Shown in pieces: positions 26,339 to 36,206 of a stretch of 64,000 bases of DNA. A program made the position numbers and the translations under genes. The notes under the pieces are model-generated. The model was not told where the DNA came from and searched no databases. It saw only the letters and a program-made list of their open reading frames with translations. Position 1 is the stretch's first letter. The number at the start of each line of letters is the position of its first letter. Source of the stretch: Pseudomonadota bacterium (GTDB lineage: Bacteria > Desulfobacterota > Desulfarculia > Desulfarculales > Desulfarculaceae). Location: contig JAHIQI010000030.1 in NCBI GenBank assembly GCA_018902755.1, positions 62,001-126,000 of the forward strand, read 5' to 3'.

Positions 26339-27538
26339 ATGAAAAAGATACTGTGGCTGATGGTGTTGGTGTTTAGCCTGGCCCTGGCCGGGACCGCCGT
26401 GGCGGCCGAGGTGCAGGGAGTCACCGACACGACCATCAAGATTGGCCAGTGGGGGCCCCAGACCGGCCCGGCCGCCCTGTGGGGCGCGGTGGCCCGGGGC
26501 ACCGGGGTCTACTTCGACCTAATCAACTCCGAGGGCGGCATCAACGGCCGCAAAATCCAGTATTTCCTGCGCGACGACGGCTACAACCCCAACCGCACCA
26601 AGGCCATCGCCAAGGAGCTGTACGAGCAGGAGAAGATCTGGGGATTCGCCTGCGGCGTGGGCACCAGCCCGGGCATGGCGGTGATGCCCTACATCATCAA
26701 GAACAACATCCCCTGGGTGGGCATGGCCACCGGCTCGCCCCACTGGGCCTATCCGCCCAAGAAGAGCATCTTCGCGGTGTACCCCCTGTACCCCGACGAG
26801 GCCCAGATCCTCACCTCCTACGCCATCGACACCCTGGGCAAGAAGAAGATCGCCTTCTTCTACCAGAACGACGACTACGGCAAGGGTGGCCTGGAAGGCG
26901 CGGTGCGCGAGCTTAAGAAGCGGGGCATGACCCTGGCCGCCGACGTTCCGGTGGAAGTGGGCGAGACCGACCTGGCCAGCCACGTGCTCAAGATGAAGAA
27001 GGCCGGGGCCGACTGCGTGATCATGTGGGTCTATCCCAAGCACGCGGCCATCGTTCTGGGCACCGCGGCCAAGCTGGGCTACAAGCCCCAGTGGATGGCC
27101 TGCTCCACCCTGAGCGACGTGGCCCTGATGTTCAAGATCACCAAGGGCCTGTGGAACGGCATGATCTTCGGCAACTTCGCCGAGTTGGCCGACAGCAAGG
27201 CCCCCCTGATGGTCAAGTACCACAACGCCCAGAAGAAGTTCGCCCCCAAGGAGCGTTGGGGCGTGTTCTTCTACGCGGGCTTCGGCTTTGTGGAGCCCCT
27301 GGTGGAGGGCATCAAGCGCGCGGGCAAGGACCTGAGCGTAGACAACTTCGTCAAGGCCATGCAGAGTCTCAAGGACTTCAAGGGCATCATGGGCCCCATC
27401 ACCTACAGCCCCGAGCGCCGCCAGGGCATCAAGAAGGTCTTCCTGGCCAAGTGCGTGCCCGCCACCATGGAGGTGCAGGGCAAGAAGATCACCTACGGCA
27501 AGGGCCAGCGCCTCAGCGACTGGATGGGCGTCGAGTAA
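26339..27538 (+). CDS. ABC transporter substrate-binding protein (LivK type)
   Basis: Periplasmic receptor of the same importer, 399 residues. The signal peptide covers residues 1-22 (MKKILWLMVLVFSLALAGT onward). The mature protein starts VQGVTDTTIKIGQWGPQTGPAAL and is a type I periplasmic-binding fold, with FDLINSEGGINGRKIQY and AFFYQNDDYGKGGLEGAVREL as typical blocks. ATG 26339 follows GGAGGGAGGG; an in-frame start 15 bases earlier would overlap the ribosome site. The ligand cannot be read from the sequence. Confidence 0.93.
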   Translation: MKKILWLMVLVFSLALAGTAVAAEVQGVTDTTIKIGQWGPQTGPAALWGAVARGTGVYFDLINSEGGINGRKIQYFLRDDGYNPNRTKAIAKELYEQEKIWGFACGVGTSPGMAVMPYIIKNNIPWVGMATGSPHWAYPPKKSIFAVYPLYPDEAQILTSYAIDTLGKKKIAFFYQNDDYGKGGLEGAVRELKKRGMTLAADVPVEVGETDLASHVLKMKKAGADCVIMWVYPKHAAIVLGTAAKLGYKPQWMACSTLSDVALMFKITKGLWNGMIFGNFAELADSKAPLMVKYHNAQKKFAPKERWGVFFYAGFGFVEPLVEGIKRAGKDLSVDNFVKAMQSLKDFKGIMGPITYSPERRQGIKKVFLAKCVPATMEVQGKKITYGKGQRLSDWMGVE

Positions 27539-27600
27539 TATCCGTTGAACCCGGGGCGGGGGCCGCGTGGCCTCCGCCCCTCATTGCAGCCCGGAGCCCC

Positions 27601-28388
27601 ATGGCCATCCTGGAAATACAAGACCTCTCCATGGTCTTCGGCGGCATAACCGCCCTGGACCACGTGTCGCTCAGCCTGGAGGCGGGCAGCATCACCGCTG
27701 TCATCGGCCCCAACGGCGCGGGCAAGACCACCCTGTTCAACTGCATCACCGGCCTGTACAAGCCCAGCCGGGGTCAGGTCCGCTTCAAGGGCAAGCGCAT
27801 CAACGGCATGAAGCCCTACAAGATCGCCGCCCTGGGCCTGGGCCGCACCTTCCAGAACATCGAGCTGTTCAACAAGATGACCACCATGGACAACCTGCTC
27901 CTGGGGCGGCATCTGCACATGAAAAGCGGCATCTGGAGCGGCTCCACCTTTTTCCGCCGGGGCAGCAGGGCCCCTTCCGAGGAGATAGCCCATCGCCAAA
28001 AGGTGGAGGAGATCATCGACTTTCTGGACCTGCAGCACGCCCGCAACCGTCTCGTGGGCGGCCTGCCCTATGGCACCCAAAAGGTGGTGGAACTGGGCCG
28101 TGCCCTGGCCATGGAGCCGGAGGTGCTCCTGCTGGACGAGCCGGTGGCGGGCATGAACATGGAGGAAAAGCAGGACCTGATGATCTGGCTGGGCGACATC
28201 AAGGAAGAGCTGGGCATCACCCTGTTGGTGATCGAGCACGACATGCGCCTGGTCATGGAGATCAGCGACGAGATCATGGTGCTCAACTACGGCGAGCCCA
28301 TTGCGCGCGGCAAGCCCGATGAAGTGCAGAACCACCCCGAGGTGCTCAAGGCCTACCTGGGCGAAGAGTCCGCCCTGGAGGTGGCCTG

Positions 28389-28389
<1 letters not shown>
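27601..28389 (+). CDS. livG: ABC transporter ATP-binding protein (LivG)
   Basis: ATPase subunit of 262 residues. Walker A is GPNGAGKTT (36-44), Walker B is VLLLDEPVAGMN, and the signature segment is unusual: LPYGTQKVVELGRAL in place of LSYGxQR. HDMRLVMEISDEIMVLNYGEPIARG is the LivG-type H-loop and C-terminus. An Arg/Ser-rich stretch near residues 100-130 (GSTFFRRGSRAPSEE) follows the Q-loop, as in many LivG proteins. ATG 27601 was chosen because family alignment begins there. It overlaps livF by one base. Confidence 0.93.
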
Positions 28390-29156
<767 letters not shown>

Positions 29157-29249
29157 TTAGGCGGCTGCGCCCCTGAGGCTGGTTTGGGAATTATTTGTCT
29201 GTCCCCTGCCGGCGGGTAGGGCTTGTTTCGACGCGGCCGGGCCGCCCCT

Positions 29250-30053
29250 CTAACCCAACTTTCTCAGAAAATCCAGAAGCAGCGCCTTCACCCGGCCCTG
29301 GGGATCTTCCAACCACAGGTCGTGGGGCGCGTTTTCCAGCAACTCGTAGTCGGCCCCCAGTTTGTCGGCCAGGGTTTTCTGGACGCCGGGCGGGAAGAAG
29401 TAGTCCTTGCCCGCCGCGACCAGCAGGCGGGGCTGCTTGGCCTTGCGGCGCTTGAGGCGCATGCCGGGCAAGTGCAGGAACAGGGCCATTTGCAGACATA
29501 CCAAAGCCGGTTCCGGCACCAAGTGGGCCAGGTGATCGGCCACGGCGGCCTCGTCCAGGTCCCGGAAAAACAGGCGCCGGGCCATGGCCGCGTTCTTGAT
29601 GGCCAGGGGCAGGCCCACCATGGTTTTGGACATCTGCAGGGGATAGCGCAGGGACAGGCACAGGAAACGGAGCCAGGGCAGGCCCCAGCCCGGCAGGGGG
29701 GCCAGGAGCACGCCGGGCAGGTCCACGGTCTGCCATATCTTCTGCACCTGGTAGCCGCCCAGGGAATGGCCCACCAGCACCGGACGCCCCAGGGAGGCGG
29801 CGGCCCGGCGGCTGAGGTCGGCGTAGTCGTTCACCGAGGTAAGCGACGGCAGGTCCCAGCGGTCTTGGCCATGGCCGGGCTGCTCGATCAGGTTGACCCC
29901 GTAGCCCTCGGCGGCCAGGTCCTGGGCCAGGCCGTCCCACACCCAGGCCCCGCCCCAAGCGCCGTGGATAAACAGCAGCTCGCGCCGGGCCGTCTCCAGG
30001 GGCGGTCCCAGCCGGGTGAGGGCGGGCCGCATGCTTTCAAAAGGACGGGCCAT
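29250..30053 (-). CDS. Alpha/beta hydrolase
   Basis: Alpha/beta-fold hydrolase of 267 residues. LLFIHGAWGGAWVWDGLAQDL forms the oxyanion hole, GHSLGGYQ is the nucleophile elbow, and ENAPHDLWLEDPQ near the C-terminus carries the His. The acid residue is in AAGKDYFFPPG. There is no signal peptide. It is convergent with livF and followed upstream by rsmE with 41 bases between, possibly part of the same minus-strand unit. The substrate is unknown. Confidence 0.85.
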   Translation of the reverse strand: MARPFESMRPALTRLGPPLETARRELLFIHGAWGGAWVWDGLAQDLAAEGYGVNLIEQPGHGQDRWDLPSLTSVNDYADLSRRAAASLGRPVLVGHSLGGYQVQKIWQTVDLPGVLLAPLPGWGLPWLRFLCLSLRYPLQMSKTMVGLPLAIKNAAMARRLFFRDLDEAAVADHLAHLVPEPALVCLQMALFLHLPGMRLKRRKAKQPRLLVAAGKDYFFPPGVQKTLADKLGADYELLENAPHDLWLEDPQGRVKALLLDFLRKLG

Positions 30054-30094
30054 GGCTCAACCTAACCCATAAATGCCCTGACACACAAGGTGGC

Positions 30095-30820
30095 TTACAG
30101 GGCGAAACGGATCACCCCGGCCAGGGCCAGGGAGGCGGTCTCGGCCCTGAGGATGGTGTAGGGCAAACGGCAGGATACGAACCCCGCGGCCACGGCCTGG
30201 GCCGCCTCCTCGGGGGTGAAGCCGCCTTCCGGGCCGACGAGCGCCCACACCTCGCCCGCGCCGCTCAGGCCGGGCAGCACCTGGGCCAGGTTGGTGCGCT
30301 CCTCGTCTTCGTAGAGCAACAGCTTGGCCGCGTCGGCCGGGGCGGCGGCCAGCACTTCCGCCAGGGAGGCGGGGGGCAAAATCTCCGGGGCCCGAGCCGC
30401 GCCGCACTGCTTGAGCGCCTGGCCCGCCAGGCGCCGCCAGCGCTCCAGTTTGGCCTTGCCACCGTCCGCCTTGGGCACCGCCCGCCGGGTGAGCACCGGG
30501 CGCACCTGATCCACGGCCAGCTCGGTGAGCTTCACCGCCAACATATCCATGGCCGGGGCCTTGAGCAGGCCGGGGCACAGTACCAGGCGCGGACTGGGCG
30601 GGGCGGCCGCCTCCACCGCCTCTACCCGTACGACCCCGCCGCTTTTGTCCAGGCGGTTGAGCACCCCCCGGGCCCGGCGGCCCTGGCCGTCGATAAGCTC
30701 CACCTCGGCCCCCGCCGCCAAGCGCAACACCTTGCGGGCGTGGGCCGCCTCCTCGGCGGGCAGGGCCACCTCGCCCACGGCCAGGGCCTGGGACTCCACC
30801 AGAAAGCGCCGCAGGCTCAC
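30095..30820 (-). CDS. rsmE: 16S rRNA (uracil-1498-N3)-methyltransferase
   Basis: Methylates U1498 in the decoding region of 16S rRNA using SAM; 241 residues. It begins with a PUA-like domain (RRFLVESQ, then HARKVLRLAAGAEVELIDGQG). The SPOUT methyltransferase domain follows, with LVGPEGGFTPEEAA and LPYTILRAETASLALAGVI as its knot motifs. GTG 30820 overlaps the prmA stop as GTGA, which settles the start; the open frame upstream lies inside prmA. The prmA-rsmE pair is a common conserved neighbourhood. Confidence 0.93.
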   Translation of the reverse strand: MSLRRFLVESQALAVGEVALPAEEAAHARKVLRLAAGAEVELIDGQGRRARGVLNRLDKSGGVVRVEAVEAAAPPSPRLVLCPGLLKAPAMDMLAVKLTELAVDQVRPVLTRRAVPKADGGKAKLERWRRLAGQALKQCGAARAPEILPPASLAEVLAAAPADAAKLLLYEDEERTNLAQVLPGLSGAGEVWALVGPEGGFTPEEAAQAVAAGFVSCRLPYTILRAETASLALAGVIRFAL

Positions 30821-31719
30821 GCCAGCACCAACGACGCCCACCCGCCCAGGGAGTCCTGCTCCACCACCTTGAGGCCCTGGGCGGCGAACAGCCCGGTCAT
30901 CTCCTGGATCTGGTCCACCAGGATGCCGCTGATCACCAACTCGCCGCCGGAGGCCACGTGCCCGGCCAGGGGTACGGCCAGCTCGGTAAGCTCCCGGGCG
31001 ATCATGTTGGCCAGCACCAGGGGAAACTTCTCCTCGATCTCCACCAAGGGAGTGGTGCCGGCGGTGACGCCCTGGCTCAGGTTGTTGCGCTCGGCGTTGG
31101 CCTTGGTGGCGCTTATGGCCTCGGGGTCGATGTCGATACCCACCGCCTCCCGCGCCCCGAACAAGAGGGAGGCCAGGCACAGGATGCCCGAGCCGCAGCC
31201 CACGTCCAGCACCCGGGCGGGCAGGCGACCCCGCTCGGCCAGGCGCTCGATGCGCCGGAGCACCAGCTGGGTGCTCTGGTGCTGGCCGGTGCCGAAGGCC
31301 TGGCCCGGATCGATGATCACCACCATCTGCCCCGGCTCGGGCTTGGCCTTTTCCCAGGGCGGGGCCACGATGAGCCGCCGCGACACCAGGCGGGGGTGGA
31401 AATAGGCCTTCCAGGCCCCGGCCCAGTCCTCGTCGGGCAGGTCGCTGAAGTTCATCTCCACCGCGCCATCCTCCACCCCGTCGGCCAGGGAGGCGGCGTA
31501 GCGCTCCAGCAGGGCCTTTTGGGCCGGCAGCTCGGCGCTGGTCTCCAAAAAGGCCCGCACCGTCAACAGCCCCGGCGCGCCCAGCTCGTCGATGAGCTGC
31601 ACCCCATGGCCGGTGACGCTGGTGAGGAAATCCGCCGCAGCCTCGGCCTGGGGGCCCGGCGCCCTCAGGCGCACCTCCTGCCAGACGGGGGCAGGGGTGG
31701 ATTGGTTTGTCTTTTTCAT
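30817..31719 (-). CDS. prmA: Ribosomal protein L11 methyltransferase
   Basis: SAM-dependent methyltransferase of 300 residues that trimethylates ribosomal protein L11. The N-terminal ~110 residues form the substrate-recruiting domain, ending near DEDWAGAWKAYFHPRLVSRRLIV. The catalytic domain has GTGQHQSTQLVLRRIE, then motif I VLDVGCGSGILCLASLLFGA, and LANMIARELTELA in the position of the usual NILA motif. ATG 31719 follows GGAGGCCC and is preferred over an in-frame start at 31746. It is coupled to rsmE by a four-base overlap. Confidence 0.93.
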   Translation of the reverse strand: MKKTNQSTPAPVWQEVRLRAPGPQAEAAADFLTSVTGHGVQLIDELGAPGLLTVRAFLETSAELPAQKALLERYAASLADGVEDGAVEMNFSDLPDEDWAGAWKAYFHPRLVSRRLIVAPPWEKAKPEPGQMVVIIDPGQAFGTGQHQSTQLVLRRIERLAERGRLPARVLDVGCGSGILCLASLLFGAREAVGIDIDPEAISATKANAERNNLSQGVTAGTTPLVEIEEKFPLVLANMIARELTELAVPLAGHVASGGELVISGILVDQIQEMTGLFAAQGLKVVEQDSLGGWASLVLA

Positions 31720-31808
31720 GGGCCTCCGGATTTGCGCGCCCGGCATGGGCAGGCTAAAATACCTATTTCAAATATTAAGTTAGGTTACCTTGAAAGGACA
31801 AGGCTTCT

Positions 31809-32561
31809 GTGAACAGCGACAAGCTCAAACAAGTTTTAGACCAAGTGGCCTCCGGGGCCATGGCCCCGGACCAAGCCATGCAGCGGCTTAAAAAGCTGCC
31901 CTACGAAGACCTGGGATTCGCCAAGGTGGATCACCATCGGGTGCTCCGGCGGGGCTTCCCCGAGGTCATCTTCGGCCAGGGCAAGACCGCCGAACAGATT
32001 ACCGCCATTTCCCGCTCCCTGCACGGCCAGGGCGCGGCGGTGCTGGTGACCCGTGTGGACCCGGCCAAGGCCCAGGCGGTGATGGCCGAATATCCCGAGC
32101 TGACCTATCATGCCGATTGCGCCTGCCTCAGCCAATTGGCCTCCGAGCCGCCCCGGCCGGGCAAGGGCACGGTGGTGGTCATCGCCGCCGGAACCAGCGA
32201 CCTGCCCGTGGCCCAGGAAGCAGTGCTCACCGCCAGCCTCATGGGCTCCAAGGTGGAAACGGTCTACGACGTGGGGGTCAGCGGCCTGCACCGCTTGGCC
32301 GGCGCGGCCGACGTGCTTATGAGCGCCAGCGCCTACGTGGTGGTGGCGGGCATGGAAGGGGCCCTGCCCAGCGTGGTGGCGGGCCTGGTGGACAAGCCGG
32401 TGGTGGCGGTGCCCACCAGCGTGGGCTACGGCACCAGCTTCGGCGGTTTGGCCGCCCTGCTGGGCATGCTCAACTCCTGCGCGCCGGGCCTCAGCGTGGT
32501 CAACATAGACAACGGCTTCGGCGGGGGCTACCTGGCCGGGCTCATCGATCACCTGGGCTAG
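31809..32561 (+). CDS. larB: Nickel-pincer cofactor biosynthesis protein LarB
   Basis: Carboxylase/hydrolase that starts synthesis of the nickel-pincer nucleotide cofactor from nicotinic acid adenine dinucleotide; 250 residues. The C-terminal half has an AIR-carboxylase (PurE-like) fold: VVVIAAGTSDLPVAQEA, TVYDVGVSGLHRL, ADVLMSASAYVVVAGMEGALPSVVAGL and VPTSVGYGTSFGGLAALLGMLNSCAPG. The start is GTG 31809. LarC and LarE, needed for the later steps, are not in this window. It is co-oriented and nearly contiguous with dtd. Confidence 0.92.
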   Translation: MNSDKLKQVLDQVASGAMAPDQAMQRLKKLPYEDLGFAKVDHHRVLRRGFPEVIFGQGKTAEQITAISRSLHGQGAAVLVTRVDPAKAQAVMAEYPELTYHADCACLSQLASEPPRPGKGTVVVIAAGTSDLPVAQEAVLTASLMGSKVETVYDVGVSGLHRLAGAADVLMSASAYVVVAGMEGALPSVVAGLVDKPVVAVPTSVGYGTSFGGLAALLGMLNSCAPGLSVVNIDNGFGGGYLAGLIDHLG

Positions 32562-32570
32562 CGGGTCACC

Positions 32571-33020
32571 TTGCGGGCAGTGGTGCAGCGGGTGTCCCGG
32601 GCCTCGGTGGAGGTGGCGGGGGCCACGGTGGGGGCCATCGGCCCCGGCCTTATGGTGTTGTTGGGGGTCAGCCAGGACGACGGCCCCAAGGAGGCCGCCT
32701 GGCTGGCCAATAAAATCGCCGGGCTGCGCATCTTTCCCGATCATGAAGACAAGCTGAACCTATCGGTCATGGACACCGGCGGCGAGGTGCTGGTGGTGAG
32801 CCAGTTCACCCTGTGGGGCGACTGCGCCAAGGGCCGCCGCCCCTCTTTCGTGCGCGCCGCCGGGGGGAAAAAGGCTGAGCCCTTGTATCTGGCCTTTGTG
32901 GATGAGCTCAGGAAGCTGGGCCTCGGCGTGGCCACCGGAGTGTTCGGGGCCATGATGGAAGTGAGCCTGGTCAACTCCGGCCCGGTGACCTTGTTGGTGG
33001 ACACGGAAAAAGCTTTTTAG
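32571..33020 (+). CDS. dtd: D-aminoacyl-tRNA deacylase
   Basis: Removes D-amino acids (and glycine from tRNA-Ala) from mischarged tRNAs; 149 residues, full family length. The start MRAVVQRVSRASVEV is exactly that of Dtd, which supports the TTG at 32571. Active-site motifs are VVSQFTLWGD (SQxxL) and NSGPVT near the C-terminus. It is cytosolic. It lies nine bases after larB and nine before the next gene. Confidence 0.95.
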   Translation: MRAVVQRVSRASVEVAGATVGAIGPGLMVLLGVSQDDGPKEAAWLANKIAGLRIFPDHEDKLNLSVMDTGGEVLVVSQFTLWGDCAKGRRPSFVRAAGGKKAEPLYLAFVDELRKLGLGVATGVFGAMMEVSLVNSGPVTLLVDTEKAF

Positions 33021-33029
33021 GAGGGCCCA

Positions 33030-33518
33030 ATGAGCCAGGACAAGCCGGATCTGAGCGCCTTCATGCCCGAGGGATGGACCGGGAAGTACCCTCCCTGCCA
33101 AATCCAGGTGAACGCCGAGGGCGAGCTGCAACACGATGGCGCGCCCCTGGTTCACCCCACCATCATCAAGCTCATCTTCCAGTCGGTACACCTGGAGGAC
33201 GGCCACTACATCGTGCGCATGGACAACCAGGCCTGCGAGCTGGAGGTGGCCGACACCTTCTTCGTGGTGAGCCGGGTGGAGTTCAGCGGCGAGGGGGCCA
33301 CCCTGACCCTCAATGACTCCAGCAGCGAGCCCCTGGACCCCAAGAGCCTCAGCCTGGGGGACAACGGCATAGTCTACTGCCGGGTAAAGGGCGGGGGCTT
33401 CCCGGCCCGCTTCGGCCGGGCGGCCTACTACCAGTTGGCCGACAAGATCGTGGAAAAAGGCGAGGGCTTCGCGTTGGTGTTGGGGGAAAAAAGCTGGGCG
33501 CTGGGCAGCGGCGATTAG
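33030..33518 (+). CDS. DUF1285-like conserved protein
   Basis: Soluble protein of 162 residues. The opening part (PPCQIQVNAEGELQHDGAPLVHPTIIKLIFQSVHLEDGHYIVRM) resembles the DUF1285 pattern, in which a small beta-rich domain carries GxPIxRxxLVxLF; the assignment is by eye and tentative. No enzyme motif is visible. ATG 33030 follows AGGAGGG. It ends the larB-dtd run and is followed by a hairpin terminator. Confidence 0.65.
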   Translation: MSQDKPDLSAFMPEGWTGKYPPCQIQVNAEGELQHDGAPLVHPTIIKLIFQSVHLEDGHYIVRMDNQACELEVADTFFVVSRVEFSGEGATLTLNDSSSEPLDPKSLSLGDNGIVYCRVKGGGFPARFGRAAYYQLADKIVEKGEGFALVLGEKSWALGSGD

Positions 33519-33540
33519 ACGCCGCACCATGATCAATAAG

Positions 33541-33568
33541 AAAGGGGGCCCTTGGGGGCCCCTTTGTC
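33541..33568. terminator. Bidirectional terminator between convergent genes
   Basis: AAAGGGG (33541-33547) pairs with CCCCTTT (33559-33565), and the inner CCC/GGG extends the stem past a bulged G. A-rich sequence precedes it and TTTG follows, so it can serve both the larB-dtd unit and the convergent Na/Pi transporter gene. Confidence 0.6.
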
Positions 33569-33591
33569 ATGCCGGGAATCGGCGAGAAAGC

Positions 33592-35274
33592 CTAGCGCAG
33601 GCCCGCCACCGCCTGGGCCACGTTGTAGCAGTAGTCGCCCACCTTCTCGAAGTTGGTGAGCATGTCCACGAACACCAGGCCCGGGTCCACGGTGCACACC
33701 CCCGAACGCAGACGGGTGAGGTAGTCGTCGCGCATCTCCTCGCGCATGAAGTCGATCTCGTCTTCCATGGTCTGGGCCACTTCCATGATGTCCCGGTTGC
33801 GCTCGGAAGTGGCGGTGACCACCATCTCCAGGAAACGCCCGACCTTGTTGCGCATGGTGCGGTAGTCTTCCATGCCGCGCTCGGCCAACTCCAGCTTGTT
33901 CTCCACCATCTCCTCGGTAAGCTCGGCCAGGTTCTCGGTGGCGTCGCCCACGCGCTCGATGTTGTTGACCATGCGCAGCAGAGAGTTGATCTCGCGGCTT
34001 TCCGTGTCGGTGATGCTTCCCTGGCTGACCTGCACCAGAAAATCGGTGATGGCCTTTTGCAGGTTGTCCAGGGCCTCCTCGGACTGCTTCCAGCGGGCCA
34101 GGTTCTCCAGCTTGCGGTTGAACATCACCTCGGTGACGTCGCGGTACATGACCTGGGCCAAGCGGCCCATGCGCACCGTTTCCTCGCGGGCCATGGTAAG
34201 GGCCACGCTGGGGTTGTCCACGAACTTGTAGTCCAGGTGAATGGGCCGCCCCATATCCTGCAAGACCGTATCCGGCTCCTTGCCGAAGGTCAGCTTGATC
34301 GAAGCCTTGACCAATATGGGCATCAGGAACAAAAACACGACGCAGTTGACCACGTTGAACAAAGTGTGTGCGTTGGCTATGTAGCGGGAGATATTTGGCT
34401 TTTCGCCGGCCACCACCGCTTCGGCGCCCCCGGCCCCCATTACGGAGCTGGTGATCCAGGATACCAGGCCCACGAAGGGATTGAACAGTACAACGATGTA
34501 CAACACACCGAATACATTAAAAATTGTATGAGCCATCGCCACCCGGCGAGCATGGATGTTGCTGCCGATGGCCGCCAGTTGGGCCGTGACGGTGGTGCCT
34601 ATGTTGTCGCCCAGGATAAGGGCCACTGAGCCGGGCAGATTGAGCAGCCCCTGGCTGGCCAAGGCCATGGTTATGCCCACGGTGGCCGAGGAGGATTGCA
34701 CCAAAACCGTCAGCACGGTTCCGGTGAGCACGCACAGAAGGATGCCGCCGGTGCTGTTGGCGTCGAATTTGGTGAAAAAGGATATGAAATCAGGGTGGGT
34801 CCTGAGCGGCTTGAAGCCGTTTTTCATCAGCTCCATGCCGTAGAACAAAAGGCCGAAGCCAAGGATTATCTCGCCGACATAACGCCACTTGCGCCGCTTG
34901 GCGAAAAAGCTGATGGCCACGCCGACAAAAATGGCCGGTAGGGCTATGTCGCTGATTTTGAAGGCAATCAACTGGGCAGTGATGGTGGTGCCCACGTTGG
35001 CGCCCAGGATGACTCCCACCGCCTGGGTGAGGTTCATGAGCCCGGCGTTGACAAAACCCACCATGGTCACGGTGGTGACCGAGGAGGACTGAACCACGGC
35101 GGTGACCAGGGCCCCTACCACGCAACCCACCAGCCGTTTGTTGCTCACCGCCTCCAAAAAGGCGCGCAAACGGTCGCCGGCCACCTTTTGCAACCCATCG
35201 GACATGAGCTTCATGCCGAAGAGGAAAAGGCCCAGCCCACCAAGGGCTTGAAGTATTATGTTGGTGAAATTCAC
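33592..35274 (-). CDS. Na/Pi cotransporter family protein with PhoU-like domain
   Basis: Sodium-coupled phosphate transporter homologue, 560 residues. The membrane half has the inverted-repeat architecture of the NptA/SLC34 family: VQSSSVTTVTMVGFVNAG in the first repeat and VQSSSATVGITMALASQG in the second, each followed by an LGxNxGTT segment. The C-terminal ~200 residues are helical and PhoU-like, with VNNIERVGDATENLAEL and VDMLTNFEKVGDYCYNVAQ. Homologues exist that export phosphate or act as regulators, so direction and ion are not certain. ATG 35274 is used. It stands alone on the minus strand. Confidence 0.9.
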   Translation of the reverse strand: MNFTNIILQALGGLGLFLFGMKLMSDGLQKVAGDRLRAFLEAVSNKRLVGCVVGALVTAVVQSSSVTTVTMVGFVNAGLMNLTQAVGVILGANVGTTITAQLIAFKISDIALPAIFVGVAISFFAKRRKWRYVGEIILGFGLLFYGMELMKNGFKPLRTHPDFISFFTKFDANSTGGILLCVLTGTVLTVLVQSSSATVGITMALASQGLLNLPGSVALILGDNIGTTVTAQLAAIGSNIHARRVAMAHTIFNVFGVLYIVVLFNPFVGLVSWITSSVMGAGGAEAVVAGEKPNISRYIANAHTLFNVVNCVVFLFLMPILVKASIKLTFGKEPDTVLQDMGRPIHLDYKFVDNPSVALTMAREETVRMGRLAQVMYRDVTEVMFNRKLENLARWKQSEEALDNLQKAITDFLVQVSQGSITDTESREINSLLRMVNNIERVGDATENLAELTEEMVENKLELAERGMEDYRTMRNKVGRFLEMVVTATSERNRDIMEVAQTMEDEIDFMREEMRDDYLTRLRSGVCTVDPGLVFVDMLTNFEKVGDYCYNVAQAVAGLR

Positions 35275-35452
35275 TGTCCTACGGGCAGCCTTGTGTGCGG
35301 TGGGAAATCTCTATGTAACCTGATTGCAACCTTGCGGCATTTTTATCCCCCATCTTTCCCATCGTCAACCCCAAAAGGGCTATCGCCAGCTATCGGAATA
35401 GTAGATGGAGTGGAGGATTAAGCGGGCAAGCGGGCAGCGCCGCGTCATCCTC

Positions 35453-35920
35453 TCACGGAGCCAGGCTTTCCCGGACCTGCTCCTCCAGCTTGGCCAGGCG
35501 CTCGATGAGGACCTCCTGCTCGTCGGGAGGCAAAAGATAAAGCTCGCCGCCCAGCTCGGGGCTGCTGACCATGAAGCGGGGATTGCCCTGCACACTGTTT
35601 TCCAAAAACAACGAGCGCCCGTATTCCAGGGAAAGACGGTCCAGGGCCAAGTCGCGGGGTTCGTCGATTTCCGGAACCAGATGGTGACGCCGCTGCCCCA
35701 GACCAGCCACGATGTCGCCGGTGATCTTGGCCACCACCTGCTGCCGCCGCGCCTCGATGCTCTGGGCCACCGGGCTGGGGTTTTCGCCTTCCGGTGCGCT
35801 CACCCGGCGGCTACGGGACAGATCCCGGCTAATGCGGCGGGCGTGGGCGCTCAACACTTTGCGCAAATCTTGATCGGCAATGCTCACCTGGGGCTCCGGC
35901 GCAGCAGGGTTTAAACTCAT
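35453..35920 (-). CDS. Uncharacterised protein of 155 residues
   Basis: I do not recognise this one. It has no signal peptide or membrane helix. The N-terminal half is strongly basic (LSAHARRISRDLSRSRRVS), the middle has RQQVVAKITGDIVAGLGQRRHH, and the last 25 residues (DEQEVLIERLAKLEEQVRESLA) look like a short coiled coil. It is about 180 bases upstream of the Na/Pi transporter gene on the same strand but not obviously linked to it. Codon use is normal for the window, so it is probably real. Confidence 0.6.
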   Translation of the reverse strand: MSLNPAAPEPQVSIADQDLRKVLSAHARRISRDLSRSRRVSAPEGENPSPVAQSIEARRQQVVAKITGDIVAGLGQRRHHLVPEIDEPRDLALDRLSLEYGRSLFLENSVQGNPRFMVSSPELGGELYLLPPDEQEVLIERLAKLEEQVRESLAP

Positions 35921-36206
35921 AAGGTGAGATTGATTCTAACTTTTTTTTACAAGGCTGCACAACCTTTCCGCGCCGGGCCGATCAGCTTGACCCTGAGCCG
36001 GGGTCAGGGCTATCCTGAATATATGGTTGGGTGATTAATCCAAACTTTCTGCACCCAGATTGGAGGTGCGATGTTCTGTCCATCAGTGGACAGGCACATC
36101 TCCCGCCGACCTCTTTCCGGGCTCTGCCCCCGGGATACCCCCCCACGGCAAGCGCCAAGGCGCATCATGCATAGGACCGGCTCATGCCCGGTCCAAGGAG
36201 AGCTTT

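Noticed and set aside
36060..36206. N-terminal extension of the baeRF gene and a small frame at 36071-36325
   Set aside because: The added residues show no likeness to the family and a good AAGGAG site precedes ATG 36207. The small frame overlaps it out of frame.
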